This document shows, piece by piece, positions 54,955-64,000 of a DNA stretch of 64,000 nucleotides (position 1 is the stretch's first letter; the number at the start of each line of letters is the position of its first letter). Both the position numbers and the translations under genes were made by a program. The stretch spans positions 248,001-312,000 of the forward strand of contig OZ252054.1 in NCBI GenBank assembly GCA_965248035.1, read 5' to 3'. The stretch comes from BJGV01 sp964194745 (GTDB lineage Bacteria; Pseudomonadota; Gammaproteobacteria; Burkholderiales; Nitrosomonadaceae). The notes under the pieces are model-generated. The model saw only the letters and a list, made by a program, of their open reading frames with translations, did no database searches and was not told the origin of the DNA.

Positions 54955-56211
54955 TTAGGGCTTTGTTGCGTAACCCTTTCTCTTGTCGTTACCTGCAATG
55001 TGTGGGCTCCATGGGGCAGCTTTAACGGGGCCCTTGGTCTTCCACACTACATTGAACTGGCCGTCAGCGCGTATTTCAGCGACATAGACCGGTTTGTGCA
55101 GGTGATGGTTCTTTTCATCCATCTTAATTGTAAATCCATTTGGTGCTGCAAAAGTTTGCCCACCTACCGCAGCAATTACTTTGTCAACATCAGTGGTTCC
55201 GGCTTTTTCCACAGCTTGTTTCCACATGTACATACCAATGTAAGTAGCTTCCATCGGGTCATTGGTCACAACACTGGCAGGATTCGGCAATTTGGCTTTC
55301 TTGGCCCAAGCCTTGTACATCTTGACGAATTTTCTGTTCGCTGGATTCTTCAGCGTCTGGAAGTAGTTCCATGAAGCAAGGTGACCCACCAGCGGTTTGG
55401 TATCAACACCACGTAGCTCTTCTTCACCCACCGAGAAAGCAACTACCGGTACGTCAGTGGCTTTCAGGCCAGCATTACCCAGCTCTTTATAGAAAGGTAC
55501 GTTGGAATCGCCGTTGATGGTAGAGATCACCGCAGTCCTGCCGCCTCTTGCAAATTTCTTTATGTTGGCAACAATAGTTTGGTAATCACTATGACCGAAC
55601 GGAGTGTATGCTTCATCGATATCTTTGTTCGCAACACCCTTCGATTTCAGGAACGCACGTAGGATTTTATTGGTGGTACGCGGGTAAACATAATCAGTAC
55701 CAAGCAAGACCCAGCGCTTGGCACCACCACCTTCCTCACTCATTAGATATTCCACTGCCGGGATCGCTTGCTGGTTAGGCGCAGCACCGGTATAGAACAC
55801 GTTATATTCTAGTTCCTCACCCTCGTATTGCACTGGGTAAAACAGCAAACCATTCAGCTCTTTAAATACAGGCAGCACTGATTTGCGTGAAACCGAGGTC
55901 CAGCAACCAAATATTACATCGACTTTGTTAACTGCCAAAAGCTGACGCGCTTTTTCTGCAAATAACGGCCAATTCGAAGCCGGGTCAACTACTACAGCTT
56001 CTAGTTGCTTGCCCAATACGCCGCCAGATGCATTGATGTCGGCGATGGTCATGAGCGCTGTTTCTTTTAATGCTGTTTCAGATATGGCCATCGTGCCTGA
56101 TAGCGAATGTAGTATGCCTACCTTGATAGTATCAGCAGCGTAAGCATTGACACCCATCACGCTAAGTGAAGCTGCAATGGCAAGTGATTTAATAAAATGG
56201 CGTCGTATCAT
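54955..56211 (-). CDS. urtA: Urea ABC transporter substrate-binding protein, copy 1
   Basis: UrtA (418 residues) captures urea in the periplasm. It begins with a Tat-like signal (MIRRHFIKSLAIAASLSV, cleavage after NAYA) and continues with the type I periplasmic fold (TIKVGILHSLSGTMAISET; FGCWTSVSRKSVLPVFKEL; GLLFYPVQYEGEE). Its amino acid sequence is identical to copy 2. It lies 496 bp downstream of urtE with its own ribosome site (GGGAGGAG) and terminator, so it is probably transcribed on its own and could be regulated differently from copy 2. Confidence 0.95.
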   Translation of the reverse strand: MIRRHFIKSLAIAASLSVMGVNAYAADTIKVGILHSLSGTMAISETALKETALMTIADINASGGVLGKQLEAVVVDPASNWPLFAEKARQLLAVNKVDVIFGCWTSVSRKSVLPVFKELNGLLFYPVQYEGEELEYNVFYTGAAPNQQAIPAVEYLMSEEGGGAKRWVLLGTDYVYPRTTNKILRAFLKSKGVANKDIDEAYTPFGHSDYQTIVANIKKFARGGRTAVISTINGDSNVPFYKELGNAGLKATDVPVVAFSVGEEELRGVDTKPLVGHLASWNYFQTLKNPANRKFVKMYKAWAKKAKLPNPASVVTNDPMEATYIGMYMWKQAVEKAGTTDVDKVIAAVGGQTFAAPNGFTIKMDEKNHHLHKPVYVAEIRADGQFNVVWKTKGPVKAAPWSPHIAGNDKRKGYATKP

Positions 56212-56307
56212 AATGTATTACTCCTCCCTGAGAGTTAAGCAGACAAATTGTTTACATGAATCTAAAACGTAAACTTCACAACTATAACCTTGTAACGAGA
56301 CGCTAAG

Positions 56308-56707
56308 GGCTCTGGTTGACAAGACGTATACTATATTTACTGAGGTTACTATACGGCTCTTGAGCACCATATAACAACATACTAACAACATACAACAACT
56401 AAAACATACAGGAATCTATACGTTCTGTCCAGCAGTTACGTTAAGTAAGTAATTATACAGCCCACCCCCATGTAGTAACTACGATTTACGAAATTTCAAC
56501 TTGTAAAGTAAAGCGTCATAATTATTGCATAACATACTAATTATAATGTAAAAGCAACTACTCTACTGTGGACAGTAAAATATTCTTTTTTTAGTTCCAA
56601 TTCAAATAATCTAATAAGGTATGGGAAATAAGCAAGAAAGGAAATAGAAGCTTTATGGATTTAGAAATAACTAAGTTAGCTTCAGCTTAGATCTGGCAAC
56701 AATTCTA
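56308..56707. other. Region between urtE and urtA copy 1
   Basis: About 400 bp with no ORF. It should contain a promoter for urtA copy 1. A stretch near 56400-56450 (ACATACAGGAATC and ACGTTCTGTCCAGCA) is partly similar to the region upstream of copy 2 (63165-63205), a trace of a longer, older duplication. Confidence 0.45.
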
Positions 56708-57400
56708 CTAGATTGCAAGCCTCTCGCGCACGCCGTCCTTCTCCATATCTTCACCTGTACCGCGCTTGATAAACTCACCACGCTCCATTAACAAATAATG
56801 ATCTGCTAGGGAATGCGCAAAATCATAATATTGTTCTACCAGTAGGATCGCCATAGTCCCTTCTTCCGCTAAGCTATGAATAGCGCGCTCAATGTCTTTA
56901 ATGATCGAAGGCTGTATACCTTCAGTCGGCTCATCTAAGATCAAGAGCTGCGGTGAGATTGCTAGCGCACGACCAATTGCGAGTTGCTGTTGCTGCCCTC
57001 CGGATAGGTCGCCACCTCGACGCTTAAGAAATTCTTTTAAAATTGGGAACATCTCGAAAATTCGTGGAGGTAATGGCGTTCCAGATGGCTTCGACGCAAG
57101 CCCCATCATCAGGTTTTCATGAACTGTAAGGCGAGGAAAAATTTCACGTCCCTGTGGCACGTAACCAATACCACAACGCACACGAAGGTGTGAGGGATAT
57201 TTGGTGATATCACGGCCATCAAATTGAATCGTACCCGTGGCTGCAGCTACTACGCCCATCAAACATCTGAGTAATGTAGTTTTACCTGCACCATTGCGGC
57301 CAAGCAAGGTAGTTACTTCGCCTTTATTTAACTCGAACGACAGATCCCGCAGGATATGGCTACCACCGTATTTCTGATTAAGGTTTTCAATCTTTAGCAT
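56708..57400 (-). CDS. urtE: Urea ABC transporter ATP-binding protein UrtE
   Basis: This 230-residue ABC ATPase has Walker A GRNGAGKTTLLRC (about 34), signature LSGGQQQQLAIGRAL and Walker B LLILDEPTEGIQ. It is the second ATPase of the urtABCDE system, homologous to LivF. It starts 2 bp after urtD. Confidence 0.95.
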   Translation of the reverse strand: MLKIENLNQKYGGSHILRDLSFELNKGEVTTLLGRNGAGKTTLLRCLMGVVAAATGTIQFDGRDITKYPSHLRVRCGIGYVPQGREIFPRLTVHENLMMGLASKPSGTPLPPRIFEMFPILKEFLKRRGGDLSGGQQQQLAIGRALAISPQLLILDEPTEGIQPSIIKDIERAIHSLAEEGTMAILLVEQYYDFAHSLADHYLLMERGEFIKRGTGEDMEKDGVRERLAI

Positions 57401-57402
57401 AA

Positions 57403-58206
57403 TTAACGACCCAAATAAACCTCAATGACTTTCGGATTAGCCTGCACCTCCGCCATAGGGCCTTCGCATAATAACGCGCCCTCATCAAGCACGGTAACTT
57501 TACTCTTAAGCTGTTCGATAAAGGCCATGTCGTGCTCGACTACGACTAACGTCTGTTTCCCCTTCAGAGAATCAAATAATTCACCGGTACGCTCAGTCTC
57601 ATCATCGGTCATGCCTGCTACAGGTTCATCTAACAACAATAGTAGCGGATCTTGCATCAGTAACATGCCAATTTCCAACCATTGTTTCTGACCATGAGAC
57701 AAACGCCCGGCAAGTTGATCCGCATGCTCATTAAGATTTATCAGGCGCAATATATCAGCAATACGGTCACGTGTAACATCATCGACTACAGCAAACAGAC
57801 TGAAACGAACTCGCCTGTCAGTTTTCATCGCAAGCTCAAGATTTTCAAACACGGTGTGACTTTCAAATATTGTAGGTTTTTGAAATTTTCTGCCAATGCC
57901 AGCGAGAGCAATTTCAGCCTCAGATAACTTCGATAGATCGATTGTTTTGTTAAAAATCATGGTACCCTCATCCGCCCGTGTTTTTCCAGTAATACAATCC
58001 ATCATCGTAGTTTTACCCGCGCCGTTGGGACCAATGATGCAACGCAGCTCATTGCGCTCGAAAGTAAGGCTAAGATCATCGAGCGCCTTGAAGCCGTCGA
58101 ATGCTACTGTGATATTCGACAATTGCAAAATAACGTTGCTTGGTGCCGGATCAGACAAGCCTTTCTCCTGAGCGTGACTTACATCATCTAATGTTGCATC
58201 ACTCAT
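57403..58206 (-). CDS. urtD: Urea ABC transporter ATP-binding protein UrtD
   Basis: This 267-residue ABC ATPase has Walker A GPNGAGKTTMMDC, signature LSHGQKQWLEIGMLL and Walker B LLLLDEPVAGM, homologous to LivG. The start MSDATLDD at 58206 overlaps the urtC stop by 4 bp (ATGA); the frame is open further upstream inside urtC but that extension is not family-like. Confidence 0.94.
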   Translation of the reverse strand: MSDATLDDVSHAQEKGLSDPAPSNVILQLSNITVAFDGFKALDDLSLTFERNELRCIIGPNGAGKTTMMDCITGKTRADEGTMIFNKTIDLSKLSEAEIALAGIGRKFQKPTIFESHTVFENLELAMKTDRRVRFSLFAVVDDVTRDRIADILRLINLNEHADQLAGRLSHGQKQWLEIGMLLMQDPLLLLLDEPVAGMTDDETERTGELFDSLKGKQTLVVVEHDMAFIEQLKSKVTVLDEGALLCEGPMAEVQANPKVIEVYLGR

Positions 58207-59321
58207 CGCGTGCTCCGTGCTCGCAGGCGCTGGTATAAACCCACTATGCCTTGGGGTAGAAGCAGGGTAACCAACACAAACATTAATCCGAGGAAGTACA
58301 ACCAATATTCGGGGAACGCCACCGTGAACCAGCTTTTGCTCAAATTGACTACGACCGCACCTATCGCCGGGCCAATCAAGGTTCCGCGTCCACCAATTGC
58401 GGTCCAAATTGCAATTTCAATCGAGCTAGCGGTTGCCATCTCGCTAGGATTGATGATGCCAACTTGCGGCACGTAGAGCGCCCCAGCAATGCCACATATT
58501 ATGGCTCCGAGTGTCCAAATAAAAAGTTTATACCACAATGGGTTATAGCCTAAGAACATGACACGCATTTCGGCATCACGAATCGCCGTCAGTATGCGAC
58601 CAAATTTCGATGAAACCAAATAACGTCCCAACAAGAGTGCAAACATAAGCATAGTTGCACTCATCGCGAACAGCGTCGCTCGCATTTCTGGGGAAGTAAT
58701 ATCATAGCCGAGGATACGCTTGAAATCGGTAAAACCATTGTTGCCGCCGAAGCCAAAGTTGTTCATGAAAAATAACAGCAAGAATGCATACAGCATCGCT
58801 TGGGAGATGATAGCAAAGTAAACACCCTTAACACGTGAGCGGAAAACGAAGAAACCGAATACAAAAGCTAACAGCCCTGGTGCGACAATTACCAACATCA
58901 TCGACCAAAGAAAATACTCACTAAATTTCCAATACCATGGATATTCTTTCCAATCAAGAAATACCATGTAATCTGCCAAATGTGATTGGTACACTCCATC
59001 AAGACCAATTTCACGCATCAAGTACATGCCAAAGGCATAGGCGCCCAGCGCAAAGAATAGGCCCTGTGCTAAAGAAAGGACGCCCGCATACCCCCAGATT
59101 AGATCCATTGCCACAGCAACAATGGCATAACACATAATCTTACCAAGGAGTGTAACGTAAAAAGTAGGAATCCACAGCGCATGATCCACGGGTAACATGA
59201 GATGAGATGAGGGTACTGCTACAATTGTTAAAAGGGAGAACAGCATCAGTGCTACCCAGCCCTTGCGACCAGTAGCAGAGAAAAAACGAACTACAAATGG
59301 TGTACGAGGAGAAGTAGTCAT
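58203..59321 (-). CDS. urtC: Urea ABC transporter permease UrtC
   Basis: This 372-residue permease (LivM-like) has about ten membrane helices. It includes YAGVLSLAQGLFFALGAYAF and GRYLVSSKFGRILTAIRDAE, the EAA-type cytoplasmic loop. MTTSPRTPF at 59321 is taken as the start, 7 bp after the urtB stop; the open frame extends to 59423. Confidence 0.93.
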   Translation of the reverse strand: MTTSPRTPFVVRFFSATGRKGWVALMLFSLLTIVAVPSSHLMLPVDHALWIPTFYVTLLGKIMCYAIVAVAMDLIWGYAGVLSLAQGLFFALGAYAFGMYLMREIGLDGVYQSHLADYMVFLDWKEYPWYWKFSEYFLWSMMLVIVAPGLLAFVFGFFVFRSRVKGVYFAIISQAMLYAFLLLFFMNNFGFGGNNGFTDFKRILGYDITSPEMRATLFAMSATMLMFALLLGRYLVSSKFGRILTAIRDAEMRVMFLGYNPLWYKLFIWTLGAIICGIAGALYVPQVGIINPSEMATASSIEIAIWTAIGGRGTLIGPAIGAVVVNLSKSWFTVAFPEYWLYFLGLMFVLVTLLLPQGIVGLYQRLRARSTR

Positions 59322-59328
59322 AATAATT

Positions 59329-60969
59329 TTAGTCGTCAGCAACCCTACCTTTAAGCGCGAAGATACCCTGTGGCCGCTTCTGAATAACCATGATGATAAT
59401 GACCAGTACCACAACCTTGGCAATTACTGCACCTAACCCACCTTCAACCAATTTTGTGACCACACCTATCCCCATTGCCGCCCATACCGTACCTGCAAGT
59501 TGACCCACGCCACCTAGCACCACCGTCATGAAACAATCGACGATCCAACCTTGGCCCATTTCCGGACCCACGTTGCCAACTTGTGATAAAGAAACGCCGC
59601 CTAAGCCTGCGATCGCCGCGCCAAGGGCAAACGCTACCGTATCTATACGTGCTGTGGGCACACCCAAACAACCAGCCATAGCACGATTTTGCGTCACGGC
59701 ACGCACGAATAATCCTAACCGAGTGCGATTGAGTAGCACCCACATCAGAGCAAGTACTAACACCGCAAATCCAATGATTACAATGCGGTTCCAAGGCAGA
59801 TCCACATTACTCATCACTTCCACGCTACCCGATAACCAAGACGGATTAGCAATTTCCTGATTAAACGTACCAAAGGTAGAGCGCACTGTTTGAATCAGAA
59901 TTAGCGAAAGACCCCAGGTAGTAAGCAGCGTTTCAAGCGCTCGGCCATAGAGCCAACGAATAACCGTACGTTCCATAATGGCTCCAACTATGGCCGCAGT
60001 GAAAAATGCTACCGGAACGGCTACAACTATATACCAATCAAAATACTGGGGATAATGATCACGAAATATATCATGCACTACAAATGTCGCGAAGGCCCCG
60101 ACCATTAGCAGTTCACCATGAGCCATGTTGATAATACCCATAACACCATAAGTAATGGCAAGTCCCAATGCCGCTAACAAAAGTATGCTACCTAAACTTA
60201 GGCCAGTAAAAACTCGGGTAATACTCTCACCAATCACGAGTCGTCGCTCAAGCGAGGCTAACGAATTTTCAGCTGCAGCCCGCACTTTACTATCCGCTTC
60301 AATAGCAGGGTCTGTCATCTCGGTGAGCTTTAATTTAATGTCGGGGTTGTCGCTTTCACCAAGGTCTTTCACTGCACTCAAACGAAAGGCTGGATCTTTA
60401 CTGTTGAGGCCAATCATGGCACGTATCAACGTGACTATTTGTTTAATTTCTGAGTCTGTTTCTTCTTTTAGAACTTTATCCAGAACAGGCAAAAAGGCAG
60501 CATCCGCTCCTGAGTCTTCAATTTTTATCGCCGCTTCGAGCCGCTCCTCACGATCGGGAGCGAATAATTTCAACACAGACAAGCTGGTGTATAACATACG
60601 ACGTACGCGGTTATTTGGATACAACTGATCCATGTCTTCGGGTACTGGCGTAACTTCTTCACCAGTGGCAGCATCAAAAGCCCGCTCCCCCTCCATCCGA
60701 AGAATGATTTCTCCAGTCTCACCAGCAAGGAATAATGAATCATTAGCTAGAGACTCTAGTAAGAGTGTTGCCTCAGGAGATGCTAAAAGTGCAAATTTTA
60801 TAATCGCTGCTTTTTTTGCCGCGTTCCCATCCGCATTCAGTTGAGCCACCAATTCGGGATCTAAGGAAGCGGCATGCGCAGGCAAAACAAACATCGCCGC
60901 CAGCCAGGGTAGGAGAAAGATCGTGCGCAAAACTTTTAGAGGTGAAGAAACCCTGAACTGAAATTTCAT
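59329..60969 (-). CDS. urtB: Urea ABC transporter permease UrtB
   Basis: This 546-residue UrtB has the long N-terminal extracytoplasmic extension typical of urea rather than branched-chain amino acid permeases. A signal peptide (FLLPWLAAMFVLPAHAAS) is followed by a helical repeat region to about residue 245, then the LivH-like permease (LAITYGVMGIINMAHGELLM; FVRAVTQNRAMAGCLGV). ATG 60969 is preferred to TTG 61005. The 788-bp gap from urtA copy 2 suggests a separate promoter. Confidence 0.94.
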   Translation of the reverse strand: MKFQFRVSSPLKVLRTIFLLPWLAAMFVLPAHAASLDPELVAQLNADGNAAKKAAIIKFALLASPEATLLLESLANDSLFLAGETGEIILRMEGERAFDAATGEEVTPVPEDMDQLYPNNRVRRMLYTSLSVLKLFAPDREERLEAAIKIEDSGADAAFLPVLDKVLKEETDSEIKQIVTLIRAMIGLNSKDPAFRLSAVKDLGESDNPDIKLKLTEMTDPAIEADSKVRAAAENSLASLERRLVIGESITRVFTGLSLGSILLLAALGLAITYGVMGIINMAHGELLMVGAFATFVVHDIFRDHYPQYFDWYIVVAVPVAFFTAAIVGAIMERTVIRWLYGRALETLLTTWGLSLILIQTVRSTFGTFNQEIANPSWLSGSVEVMSNVDLPWNRIVIIGFAVLVLALMWVLLNRTRLGLFVRAVTQNRAMAGCLGVPTARIDTVAFALGAAIAGLGGVSLSQVGNVGPEMGQGWIVDCFMTVVLGGVGQLAGTVWAAMGIGVVTKLVEGGLGAVIAKVVVLVIIIMVIQKRPQGIFALKGRVADD

Positions 60970-61681
60970 GAAATTAATTATACCCAATGACTTTTTGTAA
61001 GCCAATTATAAATCAACAGAAAAACCAGCTAGCCTTTTTGAGAGCCAATAAACAAGTGGGTGTTCAGGGGATTTAGTCGAAAACATATTACTTAATCCGC
61101 TTCGAATAATATCAATTCCACTTTAATTGGTCAAGCCCAAAATATGTTAGAAATCAAACCTGAAACGCAATGTTTTTCTGGCCATTGTTCGTTCATTTTA
61201 CATCACTTTATTTTACAACGATTGTCTTATTTGGTCTGCCTATCAAGGAAAACAATAATCTGTCATTGCTTGAATATGGCGCAAGAAATAATTTGCTCTT
61301 CTTTATTCTATTTTCATATTTAATATCTATATAGGTAGACACTTGCTACACCTCATTCTATCTCACCAATACGCTATCAATAAATATAAGATCAGATAAA
61401 CGCTATAGTAGCATCATGTCCGTTTGCAATGCACGATTGATTGGACCATTAGGAACTCTAGTTTCTAGAAAATTTATTCAGATGACGGCTTTTTTACAAA
61501 ATTAAGTAACTAGTGATAATGCATATAGAAAGACAAAACTAATTTGAAGTTTGGAATTCATCTGTCCTAGGAGAAACCATATCTAACTACTTACTGCTGA
61601 CAACTACTCTAAACCATGTGAGGTGACCCGCTCAGATTGTGTGGGACAGATTTACGGACACAAGAAATAACTAGGGAATTC
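60970..61681. other. Region between urtA copy 2 and urtB
   Basis: About 700 bp, AT-rich, without a supported ORF. It should hold the urtB promoter. I searched by eye for a sigma54 (TGGC-N8-TTGC) element and did not find a convincing one. Confidence 0.4.
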
Positions 61682-61702
61682 AAAACACCTCCCCGTAGCC
61701 AT

Positions 61703-61732
61703 AAAAAAAGCCTCCGGTTTTGTACCGGAGGC
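61703..61732 (-). terminator. Terminator of urtA copy 2
   Basis: The same 9-bp stem and T-run as at 54901, with T instead of C in the loop (61723). It separates urtA copy 2 from urtBCDE. Confidence 0.93.
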
Positions 61733-61756
61733 GTTGTAACATGATTACTTAATTGA

Positions 61757-63013
61757 TTAGGGCTTTGTTGCGTAACCCTTTCTCTTGTCGTTACCTGCAA
61801 TGTGTGGGCTCCATGGGGCAGCTTTAACGGGGCCCTTGGTCTTCCACACTACATTGAACTGGCCGTCAGCGCGTATTTCAGCGACATAGACCGGTTTGTG
61901 CAGGTGATGGTTCTTTTCATCCATCTTAATTGTAAATCCATTTGGTGCTGCAAAAGTTTGCCCACCTACCGCAGCAATTACTTTGTCAACATCAGTGGTT
62001 CCGGCTTTTTCCACAGCTTGTTTCCACATGTACATACCAATGTAAGTAGCTTCCATCGGGTCATTGGTCACAACACTGGCAGGATTCGGCAATTTGGCTT
62101 TCTTGGCCCAAGCCTTGTACATCTTGACGAATTTTCTGTTCGCTGGATTCTTCAGCGTCTGGAAGTAGTTCCATGAAGCAAGGTGACCCACCAGCGGTTT
62201 GGTATCAACACCACGTAGCTCTTCTTCACCCACCGAGAAAGCAACTACCGGTACGTCAGTGGCTTTCAGGCCAGCATTACCCAGCTCTTTATAGAAAGGT
62301 ACGTTGGAATCGCCGTTGATGGTAGAGATCACCGCAGTCCTGCCGCCTCTTGCAAATTTCTTTATGTTGGCAACAATAGTTTGGTAATCACTATGACCGA
62401 ACGGAGTGTATGCTTCATCGATATCTTTGTTCGCAACACCCTTCGATTTCAGGAACGCACGTAGGATTTTATTGGTGGTACGCGGGTAAACATAATCAGT
62501 ACCAAGCAAGACCCAGCGCTTGGCACCACCACCTTCCTCACTCATTAGATATTCCACTGCCGGGATCGCTTGCTGGTTAGGCGCAGCACCGGTATAGAAC
62601 ACGTTATATTCTAGTTCCTCACCCTCGTATTGCACTGGGTAAAACAGCAAACCATTCAGCTCTTTAAATACAGGCAGCACTGATTTGCGTGAAACCGAGG
62701 TCCAGCAACCAAATATTACATCGACTTTGTTAACTGCCAAAAGCTGACGCGCTTTTTCTGCAAATAACGGCCAATTCGAAGCCGGGTCAACTACTACAGC
62801 TTCTAGTTGCTTGCCCAATACGCCGCCAGATGCATTGATGTCGGCGATGGTCATGAGCGCTGTTTCTTTTAATGCTGTTTCAGATATGGCCATCGTGCCT
62901 GATAGCGAATGTAGTATGCCTACCTTGATAGTATCAGCAGCGTAAGCATTGACACCCATCACGCTAAGTGAAGCTGCAATGGCAAGTGATTTAATAAAAT
63001 GGCGTCGTATCAT
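61757..63013 (-). CDS. urtA: Urea ABC transporter substrate-binding protein, copy 2
   Basis: Identical in protein sequence to the product of 54955-56211 (418 residues, Tat-like signal). This copy is in the usual place, ahead of urtBCDE, but a strong terminator and a 788-bp gap follow it. Its promoter region differs from that of copy 1 beyond 63109. The IS1595 element copy starts 222 bp upstream, on the opposite strand. Confidence 0.95.
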   Translation of the reverse strand: MIRRHFIKSLAIAASLSVMGVNAYAADTIKVGILHSLSGTMAISETALKETALMTIADINASGGVLGKQLEAVVVDPASNWPLFAEKARQLLAVNKVDVIFGCWTSVSRKSVLPVFKELNGLLFYPVQYEGEELEYNVFYTGAAPNQQAIPAVEYLMSEEGGGAKRWVLLGTDYVYPRTTNKILRAFLKSKGVANKDIDEAYTPFGHSDYQTIVANIKKFARGGRTAVISTINGDSNVPFYKELGNAGLKATDVPVVAFSVGEEELRGVDTKPLVGHLASWNYFQTLKNPANRKFVKMYKAWAKKAKLPNPASVVTNDPMEATYIGMYMWKQAVEKAGTTDVDKVIAAVGGQTFAAPNGFTIKMDEKNHHLHKPVYVAEIRADGQFNVVWKTKGPVKAAPWSPHIAGNDKRKGYATKP

Positions 63014-63247
63014 AATGTATTACTCCTCCCTGAGAGTTAAGCAGACAAATTGTTTACATGAATCTAAAACGTAAACTTCACAACTATAACCTTGTAACGA
63101 GACGCTAAGCACATATCGATTGACACTGTTCAGCGCTGTCATTGATCATACTTTACATTTAGAACATACAGAAGTCCAGACGTTCTGTTTAGCAACATAC
63201 ATGAAACAAGTTATTCTGTCCAGATGTTATCGAAGGGAACTATATAC

Positions 63248-63275
63248 TTTACACCGGAAAATATTGTGGTATAAT
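63248..63275 (+). promoter_or_regulatory. Transposase promoter of the third IS1595 copy
   Basis: TTTACA (63248-63253), 16 bases, TATAAT (63270-63275), followed by AGGAGG just before the ATG at 63301. Same as in the copy at 15301. Confidence 0.7.
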
Positions 63276-63300
63276 TCTCTTATCATGAGAGGAGGATGCC

Positions 63301-64000
63301 ATGCCTTATAAGATCAATACTGCAATCAGTGTCTACCAGTTGATGGAAATGTTTCCTGACGAGGAAACCGCACGACAGTACCTTGAGGATCGTCGCTGGA
63401 AATATGGTGTGTCTTGCCCGACATGTCAAAGCCTATCGGTCTATACAAGATCGGGAAAACGAAAAGGGATGTATGACTGTCGAGGATGCGGCAAGCATTT
63501 TAGTGTTCGGACCGGTTCCATTTTTGAAAAATCACACATTCGACTTCACAAATGGCTCTATGCCATTTACACCGTCATGACTTCTCGAAAGAGCATTAGC
63601 GCTATGCAATTAAGCAAAGAAATTGGGGTCACGTATAAGTCCGCCTGGTTTGTGTTGCATCGGATTCGAGAGGCTTGCCGTGGCGATCTTACCCGTCTCT
63701 CAGGAATCGTAGAAATCGACGAAACGTATGTGGGCGGGAAAGAACGGAACAAGCACTGGAAGAAAGGGGATAAACCGAAAGCCGGGACAGTTGGCAAACA
63801 ACCCGTCCTCGGCATGAGGGAGCGTGGTGGCAAGACCGTGGCCCTGCCAGTGCCTGCGACGGATCGGCTTACGCTGTGGACGGAGATTCAAGAGGCGATA
63901 GAAATAGGCAGCACGCTCTATACGGATGACCATGCCGCCTATCGAGGCATTGAGCGTAAAGGCTATCAGCACCAAGCCGTAAACCATTCGGCGAATGAAT
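63301..64000 (+). CDS. IS1595-family transposase, partial (window end)
   Basis: The first 233 codons of a transposase matching the one at 14303-15235. It contains the zinc ribbon (CPTC, CRGC), VEIDETYVGGKE and LYTDDHAAY, and is cut by the window edge before the NGIESVW motif. The one visible residue change is Val in WFVLHRI. Confidence 0.93.
   Translation, partial: MPYKINTAISVYQLMEMFPDEETARQYLEDRRWKYGVSCPTCQSLSVYTRSGKRKGMYDCRGCGKHFSVRTGSIFEKSHIRLHKWLYAIYTVMTSRKSISAMQLSKEIGVTYKSAWFVLHRIREACRGDLTRLSGIVEIDETYVGGKERNKHWKKGDKPKAGTVGKQPVLGMRERGGKTVALPVPATDRLTLWTEIQEAIEIGSTLYTDDHAAYRGIERKGYQHQAVNHSANE

Larger units (their letters stand above)
54880..56307 (-). repeat. 1428-bp direct repeat containing urtA, copy 1
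   Basis: It matches 61682-63109 with one difference noticed (C at 54921, T at 61723, in the terminator loop). The repeat covers the terminator, the whole urtA gene and about 96 bp of its leader. Beyond 56307 the two copies keep only patchy similarity, so identity is maintained by recent duplication or gene conversion. Confidence 0.95.
61682..63109 (-). repeat. 1428-bp direct repeat containing urtA, copy 2
   Basis: Same sequence as 54880-56307, 6802 bp further right, in the same orientation, with one base different. The repeats flank urtBCDE, so recombination between them would delete or amplify that segment. Confidence 0.95.
63235..64000 (+). mobile_element. IS1595-family element, third copy (runs off the window)
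   Basis: Starting at 63235 (GGGAACTATATACTTTACAC) it is essentially identical to the reverse complement of 15301-14536, with one substitution noticed at 63653. It is inverted relative to the element at 13264-15301. The methyltransferase part, if present, lies beyond the window. Confidence 0.92.

Noticed and set aside
55000..55374. 124-codon plus-strand frame opposite urtA, repeated at 61802
   Set aside because: It appears twice only because urtA is duplicated; no ribosome site or recognisable motif.
15301..63235. A 48-kb composite transposon between the two IS1595 copies
   Set aside because: The segment holds core biosynthetic and housekeeping genes in normal betaproteobacterial order, so an invertible chromosomal segment is more likely than a mobile unit.

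Overview
The window looks like the chromosome of a betaproteobacterium, most likely of the Nitrosomonadales type (a Nitrosomonas or Gallionellaceae/Nitrotoga relative). This is inferred from gene content and order: flhDC with fliA, a split-alpha pntAA-pntAB-pntB, tauE-cysI-cysH-cysD-cysN facing a CysB-type regulator, dapA-bamC, alaA-hom-thrC, urtABCDE and an alginate-export-type porin. Base composition is moderately AT-rich by eye. I found no rRNA, tRNA or CRISPR array.

Layout. 0-7.2 kb holds signalling and motility regulators: a hybrid sensor kinase with an in-frame stop, a NarL-type regulator, a diguanylate cyclase, FliT, YcgR, a fliA with an in-frame stop, and intact flhC and flhD. 7.6-10.3 kb is a complete IS1595-family transposon with perfect 50-bp terminal repeats. 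It carries transposase, DNA methyltransferase, PmeII-like restriction enzyme and a small ORF, each overlapping the next by 4 bp. 10.3-13.3 kb holds two broken prepilin genes and a GGDEF protein cut by the next element. 13.3-15.3 kb is a second, different IS1595-family element (transposase plus methyltransferase plus a frameshifted small ORF). A near-identical copy of that element starts at 63.2 kb in inverted orientation and runs off the window.

15.3-34.5 kb carries a broken secreted protein, an outer-membrane porin with a structured leader and an FNR-like box, the proton-translocating transhydrogenase, an 1183-residue fused flavoprotein, the assimilatory sulfate pathway, and mutL. 34.6-51.3 kb carries a peroxiredoxin, a small family of acidic lipoproteins (one duplicated), an MBL hydrolase, bamC, dapA, clpB with a sigma32-like promoter, nadC, a CPA2 antiporter coupled to a YbdK-type ligase, and thrC, hom and alaA. 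51.5-54.7 kb carries an Mth938-domain protein, an EAL-domain remnant and three consecutive broken genes (moxR, DUF58, DUF4399). 54.9-63.1 kb is a urea ABC transporter in which urtA occurs twice, as 1428-bp direct repeats differing at one base, on either side of urtBCDE.

Two themes stand out. First, inactivating changes (in-frame stops, single-base frameshifts, IS truncation) sit in motility, pilus, signalling and other accessory genes, while large housekeeping genes (clpB, mutL, cysI, pntAB, the 3.5-kb oxidoreductase) are open. This suggests real decay rather than uniform sequencing error, although raw reads would be needed to prove it. Second, IS1595-type elements here act as vehicles for DNA-modification genes. 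One carries an apparently complete restriction-modification pair built into the transposase operon.
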